Positions 36,601 to 45,955 of a DNA stretch of 64,000 bases are shown here, one piece after another. Every line of letters starts with the position of its first letter. Position 1 is the first letter of the stretch. The DNA is from Cunninghamella blakesleeana. Lineage: Eukaryota > Mucoromycota > Mucoromycetes > Mucorales > Cunninghamellaceae. Under the pieces are notes generated by a model. That model was not told the DNA's origin. It was given only the letters and a program-made list of their open reading frames with translations, and did no database searches. The stretch lies in contig JAFCIZ010000002.1 of NCBI GenBank assembly GCA_017871115.1, positions 2,501,501-2,565,500 of the forward strand, in the 5' to 3' direction. A program made the position numbers and the translations under genes.

Positions 36601-38240
36601 ACTTTAGAATGTGTAGGTACCCTTGGTTTTGAATATTTTGTGATTACGCCATTTACTCATCCAAAAATGTCTGTTGGAGATCGTTATACATATTACAAAT
36701 CAGTTGATACAAAGGTAAAATAAATAAAACAAAATAGCACTACAAACATTAATAATAAAATAAATAATATTAGTAAACAAAATGTATATTAATTTGACCA
36801 TTGACATTTTTATTATTTAATTAGGTAATCGGCCATAGAGGTTCTGGTATGAATAAAAAGGGTTCTCGTCTTCAAGTAGGTGAAAACACTGTGCTATCTT
36901 TTATTACAGCCGCATCACTTGGAGCAGAATATGTTGAATTTGGTAAATATATATAGAAATACAAAATATAAAATATAATAAAAATGATAGTGTTGATAAT
37001 GTGAAAAAAAAATCTTACTTCTTTCTTTTTTCTACCTTCCTTTCCTTCTTCTTTATATATAGATGTACAATTAACAAAAGACTTGGTACCTGTTATTTAT
37101 CATGATTGGACCGTTACAGAAACTGGATATGACATTCCATTGAATTCCATCACTATTGAACAATTTTTAAATTTACGTCCTTCTGGTCATATTAAAGAAT
37201 ATCACATGGGTATTAGTAATGATGGTCATGGTGAAATTATATCAACTGTTAATAAATCAGTTGACAATACATTCAACGAACACCCATCACCACCTTATTC
37301 TCCATCAAATAAACGTATCAATCGATCTCACTCTGTAAGCTCAATAGAAGGCGCTCCTAGGGCTTTGCGTTCTAATGATACACAACGCTTAGCTCTGACA
37401 AGATCGGATAAACTTGGTAAAGTGAAAGGAAATGGCCCTAATACTATTCAAGCTCCATTTACTACATTAGCTGAAACTTTGAAGGTAAAAAAAAAAAAAA
37501 AAAAAGAAAAAAGAAAGAAAGAAACAAAGAAACAAAGAAAGGATATTTTTTAAATATAAATGAATTATCTATTTTGATATGTACATCTGACTTATTGCAA
37601 TTTTTCTTATTTATTTTTATCTTTATTAGCATGTTCCTAAAACAGCAGGTTGTAATATTGAAGTTAAATACCCTATGGTGGATGAAGCTGAAGATGATGA
37701 ACTACATCAATTCCAAGAATTAAATATATTTGTGGATACTATTTTAGAATGTGTATATAATAATACTGAAGAAGATAGACGTATCATTTTTTCCTCCTTC
37801 CATCCAGAAATATGCCTTGCTCTCAATCTAAAACAACCTAATTACCCTGTCTTCTTTTTAACCGATGCTGGCACACTTCCTATGGCTGATGTACGATGTA
37901 ATTCACTTCAAGGTGCTCTTCGATTTGCTAAACAAGCTGATTTGTTGGGAATTGTAGCTGCAAGTGAACCTATTATAGAAGCCCCTCGTATGGTATCTGT
38001 TATTAAAGAAACAGGTCTTTTATTATTTACTTATGGTGTATTAAATAATGAAGTTCAACATGCTAAAGCTCAAAAAGAATACGGTGTTGATGCTATTATT
38101 GTGGTAAATTATTTAATTAATTAATACTAAAATAATGATAATATGTTGGATAGACGGCTCATTATTATTTTATTTTTATTTTTTAAAATATACTTTAGGA
38201 TTCTGTACTAGCTGTAAGAAACGGATTACGTGAAGATTAA
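33699..38240 (+). CDS. GDE1: SPX-ankyrin-GDPD glycerophosphocholine phosphodiesterase
   Basis: Probable cytosolic glycerophosphodiesterase that releases glycerol-3-phosphate and choline, with phosphate sensing by SPX. Eleven exons: 33699-33831, 33963-34245, 34355-34406, 34513-34818, 34957-35422, 35533-35832, 35936-36714, 36825-36942, 37063-37484, 37630-38103, 38199-38240; total 1124 aa. The SPX domain begins at Met1 (MKFGKALLSNQIPEWSKNYLNYK with the KAIKKSI lysines, later NTKGFKKILKKLDKK). Ankyrin repeats include GRRPLHYAAERENPAMVKLL and DGETALILAVRNG. A C2-like insert follows, then the GDPD domain: HRGSGMN, GENT, EFDVQLTKD, PVIYHD. All expected catalytic residues (His/Arg of HRG, Glu and Asp of EFD, His of YHD) are present, which favours active Gde1 over the degenerate Pho81. 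A CACGTG box sits upstream. Confidence 0.95.
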
Positions 38241-39400
38241 ATAATTTATGCAAAATAATAATATAAAATTATAAAAATAAAATTTAGACTGGCTTCATAT
38301 ATATAATCATTTTAGTTTTAAAATTATTAAACTTGCTAAGAAAAAGGTTTTATTGTTTGATACTTTAAAAAATACAAATATGGTTGCAATTTTAACTAAA
38401 CTTAGTATACAAAATTATAGACATGATTAAATATAAAACTTTATTAATTAAAAAAATTGTAATTAATATAAAAGATTTGATCTTGAGATTTATTATATTG
38501 GTTATGGTAAAGTTTATATATATATTTTTAGTTTATTATATACTTTTATTTTTTATTTTTTTTATTTTTTTTTATTTTTTTTGAATAAATGAATATATAA
38601 AGATCAATAAACTTTCGAACTATTTGTAAATAGTTATTGATCATTATCTGACGATATGTTTTCATTTTATTTATTCTGTTTTAAAGAAATAAAAAAATCC
38701 TAATTAGGTAAGATCTTCACTTGTTAATAATAATTCGTTGATCAAATTGTTAAATATATATATTTACTTATACTTATCACCTAATATTTATATTATTTGA
38801 TTTACTACTATTGTTATTAATGGCTAATATATGTATTATATATAAATTTATATATTAAAAGAAAAAATGTTATAAATCACTCTCAAAAAAAGTTACTTCT
38901 GGCCAAAGCCATATATTGTCACCCAAGCTGATGAGTTTTGCGACGATTAAAAAAGTCACAACCATTCTACGACCAAAGTCTACAACCTTTTTCCTCTTTC
39001 TCTCTCTCTAAAAATTAGAATTTTGTTTTAATATAATAGAAAAGAATATTTTACTTTTTCTTTTTGTTTTTCGTTTTTGTCAAATTCTTAATGTTTCTTA
39101 TAATAAATATTTTATTTGTCCAAGCCAATATTTATCTTTTTTATATTAATATCTTAATTGAAATCATTTTATTTTATTTTTATTATAACAAAAATACTTT
39201 ATTTCTTTAGCGAAATCTTTTTTTATTTATATACAACATATATAAACTTTTATATTTTATTTTAATTTTATTATTACTTTATTTGATTATTACTCTTTAT
39301 ATAATAATCTACTTTCTGACTTTTAAAATTCATTTGCATATACTTTTGAATTTTTTAAATATTTTATTTTATTTTATCTTTTTATTTTTTTTTTACTTTT
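38241..39400. other. Intergenic, possible LTR remnant at right side
   Basis: About 1.2 kb without a gene. The stretch 38890-39000 is less AT-rich (for example GTCACCCAAGCTGATGAG). If the primer-binding-site-like motif at 39438-39450 is real, the sequence to its left could be a decayed LTR; no clean TG...CA ends were found. Confidence 0.35.
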
Positions 39401-39437
39401 ATATTATATTAAGTCGTTCTACTTATAAAACAAGAAC

Positions 39438-39450
39438 TGGTGCTCACTGG
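39438..39450 (+). mobile_element. Primer-binding-site-like 13-mer complementary to tRNA-Ile 3' end
   Basis: TGGTGCTCACTGG is the exact complement of the CCA-tailed 3' end of the tRNA-Ile encoded at 39716-39789 (CCAGTGAGC-A-CCA). The CCA part is not encoded in the tRNA gene, so this is not a simple local duplication of that gene. LTR retrotransposons use such sites to prime reverse transcription. No gag/pol or second LTR is present, so at most a fragment remains. Confidence 0.5.
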
Positions 39451-39463
39451 AATTATCTTATTT

Positions 39464-39607
39464 ATAGTTAATATAAATACAAACTCTCTTATTTTATTTT
39501 AACAAAAATAACTCTTACCAAAAACCCACACAACAATAGTTAATATAAATACAAACTCTCTTATTTTATTTTAACAAAAATAACTCTTACCAAAAACACA
39601 CACAACA
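39464..39607. repeat. 72-bp tandem duplication, two copies
   Basis: Copies 39464-39535 and 39536-39607 are nearly identical (one substitution seen), each beginning ATAGTTAATATAAATAC and containing AACTCTCTTATTTT and AACTCTTACCAAAAAC. The near identity suggests a recent duplication. It lies just right of the primer-binding-site-like motif. Confidence 0.92.
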
Positions 39608-39705
39608 ACACACAGCACCACTTTTTAGAAAAACTAAAAAATTCCACAACAATATCCAATACTAGTTTACAACCAAATTGTGGTATAATTCTAAAAAGAA
39701 AAAAG

Positions 39706-39712
39706 CAAAAAG
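39706..39712 (-). terminator. Pol III terminator of tRNA-Ile
   Basis: On the - strand a run of five T followed by GC and a second T run lies right after the tRNA 3' end, the usual RNA polymerase III stop signal. Confidence 0.7.
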
Positions 39713-39715
39713 AAA

Positions 39716-39789
39716 TGCTCACTGGCGGGGTCGAACCGCCGACCTTGGCGTTATTAGCACCACGCTCTAACCAACTGAGCTAAGCGAGC
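39716..39789 (-). tRNA. tRNA-Ile (anticodon AAU)
   Basis: 74 nt with a discriminator A and no encoded CCA. The acceptor stem is GCTCGCT with AGTGAGC (one G:U). D arm GCTCAGTTGGTTAGAGC; anticodon stem TGGTG/CGCCA with loop CTAATAA, so the anticodon is AAT (read as IAU after A34 deamination). T arm GGCGG-TTCGACC-CCGCC. Boxes A (TAGCTCAGTTGG) and B (GGTTCGACC) are intact and there is no intron. Confidence 0.97.
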
Positions 39790-40160
39790 TGTTGTTGTAT
39801 TAGTGTTCGATTGGTAATATTTGATACTATAATATTTAACAAGAAGAAGATTTTAAATATTTTTTTAAGTTTGGAACAGTTTTATAGTATTTTTATTTTT
39901 TATAATTTGTAAAAATTTTTAAATGAAGATGATAATAAATTTATTTTTTATATTTCTTAATTTAGCTCTAATGTTATTATATAAATATTCTATTTCCGTT
40001 TTTAATAACTATAATAATAATATTAAAAAAATAGTAGTAAATAAAAAAAAATAGTAGAATAGTGGATGCATGAAAAGGGTGGTAAAAGTTAGATAAATAC
40101 AAAATTATTTAAAAAGTAAAGAGTATATATGTATATGTATGATTTAAAAGAATTTTTTTT
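39790..40160. other. tRNA upstream spacer
   Basis: About 370 bp of AT-rich DNA between the tRNA 5' end and the heme lyase 3' end. Nothing further is recognised. Confidence 0.5.
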
Positions 40161-41226
40161 TTAAGATTCAGAAGTAAAAAATTGATCCCACTTATTTTTA
40201 AAACCTTCTTTAAATCTAGCCATGATGGAAGGAAAATCATCTAAAGCAGGGCGGATATCTAAATTAAATACAGGTACACCTGGTACTTCTTCTGGAGCCT
40301 CATAATAATCAATAACATATCGTCGTACTTGACCACAATGATTTACATACCAATCATGTCTATCAAATGGTTTAGGAGATCTATATATAAACATTATATA
40401 TCCAAATAAAAATAAAACCAAAGTTTAATAAATCAATTAATAAAAATAGCCATATGTAAACACACTCTTTTAAATAAAATAAAATAACATATATCACTGT
40501 ATGTATATTTAATTACCCATGCCACCATGAATGCCATCTTGCTTTTGGAGATATATCTTGAGGTCTACCTTGAAAACGAACTAAATAAGGGTCTTCATTA
40601 CATTCACTACAAACATAATGTTTTTTTAAAGTAATAATATAGTCTATAAATAAATACGATCTTAACTAATCTTATATATGCATATATTACTATGACAGTA
40701 TATTATTTAGTTATTTTTACTATGTTCACACTTGTTATTATTATTATTCTTACCAACCAAACTTAGCTTCCCATTTTAAAACTTTGTCCCAAGCTTCCTC
40801 GTTTAAAAAATTATGAATATCAACCATGGTTTCAATTTCATCTTCGGGTGTTTCCCAACCTTTTCTACGTAAAGCATTATAAAACTGTTGAGGACTAGGG
40901 TATTCCCATTTTTCTTCTGTATCTTGTGATTTTGGAATGGAACTAATGACTCTTTCTGTAGGGAGTTCAACTACTTGATCTTGTTGACGTTGTTGATTTA
41001 AATTAGGCATCATATTTAATTCATTAAGTTTATCTGTAACAGGTGTATTTGATTTATCTTGTTTATCCATTTTATTATGCATAGGACATCCAGAGGGTGG
41101 TAATTTAGATTCACTAGATGTATTAGAAGCGGAAGACATGGTAGATTTAATAGGTGGTGGTGCTTGTTTAGCTTCAGGATCATGCATAGGGCAACCAGGT
41201 GGAGGTGAAGGCATAGGTGTAGCCAT
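40161..41226 (-). CDS. Holocytochrome c / c1 synthase (heme lyase)
   Basis: Mitochondrial intermembrane-space enzyme that attaches heme to the CxxCH cysteines of cytochrome c or c1 (CYC3/CYT2/HCCS family). Exons 41226-40754, 40606-40517, 40380-40161 give 260 aa. Two CPx heme-binding motifs (PPPGCPMHD at residue ~10 and PPSGCPMHN at ~45) are followed by a Gln/Asn-rich linker. The conserved core has WEYPSPQQFYNALRRKGWE, then WDKVLKWEAKF, RFQGRPQDISPKARWHSW, PFDRHDWYVNHCG, RRYVIDYYE and DIRPALDDF. For the first intron only the acceptor TTTGTAG at 40607-40613 keeps the frame with the strong GTAAGA donor; the first TATAG acceptor would create a stop. The phrase RFQGRP and the single gene do not decide between c and c1 specificity. 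Confidence 0.92.
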
Positions 41227-41704
41227 TTTTGTTTATATATAATTTTTTATTTTTTAAAAAGAGGTAAATAAAAAGAAAAGGAAAAAAATGAATTTTTTTT
41301 TATTTTTTTAAAAAAAATTTTAATGTCACAATTTTTTCTTCCTAGTTTTAATTTTCGACTCCGCCCTATCAATTTAGGATTATTTTTTATCATAATTTTT
41401 CTATGCAACCTTGTTCTGATGTTTTTTTTTCCAGTTCACATATAATATATTTTTAACTGCAGACACCTTTTATTTATTTATTATATTATAAAAAAAATTA
41501 CTCTTGAAAAATAATACAACTCATTTCAATACAAAAAAATTAAATAAAAATCAATCACTCAAAGTTATCCATTTGTAATTTATGGAAGCTTTCTTAATTT
41601 ATATATATACCCAGTTCAATGTAATAGTTACAAAATAATAATTTACTATATTACAAAATAAAGGATGATTTTCCTTTTTATTATAATTGATGATAATGAT
41701 ACAT
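41227..41704. promoter_or_regulatory. Heme lyase upstream region
   Basis: About 480 bp with a T9/A9-type tract next to the start codon and no other recognisable element. Confidence 0.35.
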
Positions 41705-43531
41705 TTACAAAACAACCTTTTGAGTTAAATTTAAGGGTACACTACCATGTAATCGGTTCGATAATTCATTTTTTACAATTTCATCCATGCCACTATCATT
41801 CCACTGTTTTTGAACTAAATCTAATTGGTGTTCCAATTTACTAGTTTCCCAATTGGCCACTTCTAAATCAAATCTTCCTTTGCGAACACCAGCTAATACT
41901 TTGATTTCTTCTTCTATTAATTTCTTTTCTTCAACTTGATACCTTTCCAACTAATAAATAAATAAAATATAAAATACATGCAATTATAAAAAAATGAGCA
42001 TACATTATCCTTTTACTCCCTTTCCTTTCCTTTTTTTTTTTTCGTATATAAAAGATAACTAAATGTAATATTAAATACTTACTTCTTTTTCTTGTTCAAC
42101 AGCCCATAAAGGTCTTTGACGAGGTGGTGGTAAAGGTGGAGGATTTGATCCATGATGATGATGATGATTTATATAATTTCCACTGCCACCGCCACTACGG
42201 AAATGTGAATAGTGACTATTATATGGGTGATGATGGTGATGAAGGTGGTGATAGGATGATGGTGTATTTGGTCTTGAATGTCTTAAAGGACCTTGTGGTA
42301 TATAACTTGAAGAAGAAGAAGATGATGAATGATAAGGATAATATGAACTGCTACCATGTGATAAGCCTGAAGGGGATGAAGAAGAAGAGGATGGACCATT
42401 AAGTTGTTGTTGATATTGTTGATAAGCAGGAGCGGTAGGTGGGGCGGAAGAAGGTGGTGGATAAGATGGTGATGAAGGTCGAGTCCCAATTGGTGTTGAT
42501 ACTATTGAAGCAGGGCGGCTATGATTTGGGGAGGAGGGTATTGTTTCATTTTTATTATTATTATTATTATTGTTCATTGCTGAAGGATTAATAGGCGGTG
42601 TATTTGATAATCTGCGTAATTGTTGTTGTAAAAGTGGTGTATGACTTGGGGACGATAAAGAAGTGTGTGATATTGTGGGTGACATAGGTGATGGTGATGG
42701 TGATGCTGAATTTTTTGTTATAGTTGTATTGTTATTATTATTACTTTTATTATAATGATATTCACGATCTATTGGTGCTACTGTTGAAGAAGAAGAAGGA
42801 TATGGGAGTTCTGTTGCAGCTGGGCCAGTAGGTGGAGAAGAATTAGGAATAGATGATGAAGAATGTGAAGGAGGAGGATGAGGAGGAGCATAGGATGAAC
42901 TACTACCAGAATAAGAACGACGGTATGAACCACTACCACCACTTCCACGGTGATGATAATAGCTTGAATAAGGACTATAAGAACCACCACCGCTAGAATA
43001 GCGTTGATCATATGGATCTCGTCTATAATCGCCAGGTGAAGGGGATCGTCTAGATGAGTAAGGATAGGATGAACGATGAGAAGAATAATAGCCATAGGAT
43101 CTTCTAGGAGATCTTGATCTAGAACGGGGAGGAGGTGTTGGCCCACGAGAAGAAGCATAATAAGGTCGTGTATCTCTTGAATCATAATTATAACGATGCT
43201 CTTTAGCATATGGATTATTATTACTACTACTACTGCTATTATTATTATTGTTATTACTACTGCCACTATTACTATTATTATTTGATGTATTGTTGCCATT
43301 ATCAGTACTATCATTTAATTCAGTGTTATTATTTCCACTTGAACGTCCACTTAAAGGTGTATGTGAAGGTGATCTTGAAGAGTAGTTGCTACTAGAATAA
43401 TATCGTCTTGATCCTTCTCTATTATAATCTCTTTCTGAACGATAATGTTCATTGGGGCGATAAGTATCCGATCTTGGTCTATCGTAATAACCACGATATG
43501 GTTCATCATACCCTCTTGAATATCTATCCAT
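41705..43531 (-). CDS. Ser/Tyr/Pro-rich low-complexity protein with C-terminal coiled coil, unrecognised
   Basis: Not recognised. Exons 43531-42083 and 41950-41705 give 564 aa. The first ~470 residues are disordered: Arg/Tyr/Ser-rich with RS-like dipeptides (PPPRSRSRSPRRSYGY), Asn and Ser runs, Pro-rich stretches and two His-rich runs (SSYHHLHHHHHPYNSHYSH-type). The last ~95 residues look folded: RPLWAVEQEKELERYQVEEK, then LAGVRKGRFDLEVANWETSK and LEHQLDLVQKQW, predicted coiled coil. Such a layout recalls chromatin- or RNA-associated scaffold proteins, but no family can be assigned. Strong open frames on both strands across the low-complexity part are repeat shadows. Confidence 0.8.
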
Positions 43532-43785
43532 TTATAAGTAATTAAATTTAATATAGAGTACAAAAAAAGTGTTGGGAAAAAAGTGAGAAAAAGTGATCAA
43601 GAAAAATTGAAATTGAAAAATTTTAAATACTGCGTCATAAGAAGCTGGGTTTAAATATTTTTAAAATTCATTTTTAAGATCTACTTCTTATAACATTTAA
43701 AAAATCCTTTTCATTTAAAAAATAAACTATAAAAAATAATGAAAATACAAATAATAAAATAATATTGGGTTACAATTTTTTTTAT

Positions 43786-45357
43786 TTATAAATCATCAAA
43801 ATGAAAAAATTGATTAAAGTCTGATTCATTTTCGCAATGGTTAAAAGGGTCTAAAAATACAGAAGCGGGTGTTTGACTTTTATCAAATAAAGAAACAGGC
43901 GAAGGAAAAGCAGCAACCATATTATTGATAATAGTATTAGAATCGAAATGATTACGTTCCTCTGAAGGCCAAAGTAATTGTTGATGACTTAAAAGATGGT
44001 TATTATTATTGTTATTATTGATATTATTATTATTATTATTATTAAAAGATAAAGGCTCATCAATAGATATTGATGAATGGTTGAGACTTGCGGTAGTAGT
44101 TATTGAATTAGATGTTGTAGGTGATAAAGGTGATGGTAGTAAATGATAATCATCGTCATATTGATTATATTTTAATAAAGGGGGTGTAAAATCAAATGAA
44201 GTGGAAGTTGATAATTTTTGCCGTTTTAAAGAAAAATCATTAGAATAAGAATCCATTATATCTAAATCTACATTTTTTCTTTTTTTATCATCAAATAGTG
44301 TCATGCCATCTAATAAAGTTTTAGCCGAAACATAGTTGTCATTTTGTTGTTGATAGTAGCTTGAGCTGTGAAACGTCGTAAAAAGCGGAGTTGTTAATGA
44401 AATAGAAGTAGATGATAAAGAAGAAGAAGAAGGTGAAGGTGAAGGTGAGGGTGAGGGTGATGAAGACGAAGACGAGGATGATGAAAAAGAAGAAGAAGAT
44501 AGTGATGATTCATAAATAGGTGAAGATGGTAATGAAGGAGAAAAAGATTTATTATTATTATTTTTTCTTTTTTGTTGCTGTGAATTATAATCTTCGGGTA
44601 AAGTAATATACATTGTATTATTCATTAAAGCATAACCATGTTTTTGTTTTTGTTGCTGTGATTTTTTTTTATGTAAAGATTTTGTTGATGAATTTGTTTT
44701 TTGGTGCTGATTAAGATGAAGATGATAAAGGGTGATATCATTTTGTTTTGATGAATGTTCATTTCCTTTTGTTATTGTATTAATAAATTCAATTTCGGCA
44801 TTTTTTAATAATCCCCAATAGCATCCTTTTTGTGAATCTGCTTTTGTAGGGTGACGATCAAGTTTGATAAACCGTTTTTTATTAAGTGATAAATTATGTC
44901 GGATAGAATTCTAATGGAGGGATTTTTTTTTAAAAAAAGAGATGAATGTTAGTTTCCATTCATTATTTTTTTCATCAATCACTTTTTTTTCCCTTCTACT
45001 GACTCTTTATTTTTATATTTTTTTTATTACCTGCCAGCCACCTTCACGAATAGTATAATAAGGGTAATTTTCAGCTATCCAATTATATATTTGATTCAAA
45101 GTTAAGCGACCATTAGGACTAGAAAGGATTGCATGAGCGATTAAAGTTGCATAAGTATAAGGTGGTTTTTCTCGGACATCTTTAGGTTTCCACCAAGGTA
45201 TAATGGTACTTTTATTTTCATTGTTCTTTGTATTGATATCATGGCCATCATCACCATTATCATTTATACATGCTTTTTTTACTTTATTATTATTATATGT
45301 TTTACTAAGAGAGTTTGAGGATGATGATGTTGGGTGGCTGGTGTTTATACTTATCAT
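43786..45357 (-). CDS. Forkhead (FOX) transcription factor
   Basis: Exons 45357-45031 and 44910-43786 give 483 aa. The forkhead domain lies near the N-terminus (~residues 65-160): REKPPYTYATLIAHAIL, RLTLNQIYNWIAENYPYY, then after the intron GGWQNSIRHNLSLNKKRFIK with the recognition helix SIRHNLSLN, and KGCYWGLLK. The intron cuts the domain exactly between Gln and Asn of WQNSIRH, a join that confirms the splice. The C-terminal ~320 residues are Ser/Asn/Gln-rich with acidic patches and long homopolymer-like runs (poly-Ser, poly-Asn encoded by AAT/AAC). The first in-frame ATG is at 45357; a TATAG acceptor right before it leaves an upstream exon possible. Fungal forkheads often control cell-cycle or ribosomal genes; this one's targets are unknown. 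Confidence 0.93.
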
Positions 45358-45955
45358 TGTATCACTATACAAATAAAAAAAATAAGAGAATAGGTGTAAA
45401 TATCGCGTTTTTTGTTATTATCAATATTTTCTATTTATGTTATTTTTACATATTATATTATTTACCTTGGTTTTATCATTATATTTTTTAAAAAAGAGAA
45501 ATATTATATACACGAAAAAAAACTAAATAAATAAATAAAAAGAAGGAAGAAAAAAAAAAGAAAAACTTTTTTTTTTGTTGTAAAATAAAAAAAGTATTAT
45601 ATAAAATAATATAAAACGCCGTGTGTTACTTGAATTTTTTGAAAGCCTACTCCCATTTTTTTTTATGTGTACACTAATTAAAAAAAAGGTTCATGTGGTT
45701 ATCGTTTTTCTTTTTTTTTGTTATGTTAGAATTGAAATATTTTAATAGTTTAGTGTTAAAAGCCTTTTTTTTGACCCCTGAGTTTTTTTTTTTTTTTTTT
45801 TTTTACCACACTATCTAATAGTTATAGGGTGTGACTAAACGTTTGATAACTCGGAAGATTTCCGCATTTAAAGTAATACAAGCTTTCAATTATAACCTTC
45901 ATCAGTTACTTTTATTACAAATAATGATAATAATAATAATAATAATTATAGTAAT
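45358..45955. other. Intergenic spacer with long T run
   Basis: About 600 bp between the forkhead start and the 3' end of the PX gene. It has a 22-nt T run near 45783-45804 and other homopolymers. No gene seen. Confidence 0.5.

Noticed and set aside
38699..38708. CCTAATTAGG, a perfect CArG-type box (SRF consensus) downstream of the GDE1-type gene
   Set aside because: Lies 3' of a gene and 460 bp from its stop; one 10-mer of A/T core is expected by chance in such AT-rich DNA.
38918..38945. CTGATGAG in the 38.9-kb spacer as a possible snoRNA box
   Set aside because: No D box or closing stem was found.
42124..43563. Several long open frames on both strands over the Ser/Asn-rich gene at 41705-43531
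   Set aside because: They are Leu/Ile/Tyr/His-rich shadows of triplet-repeat coding DNA; only the - frame has a folded C-terminal part joined by a good intron.
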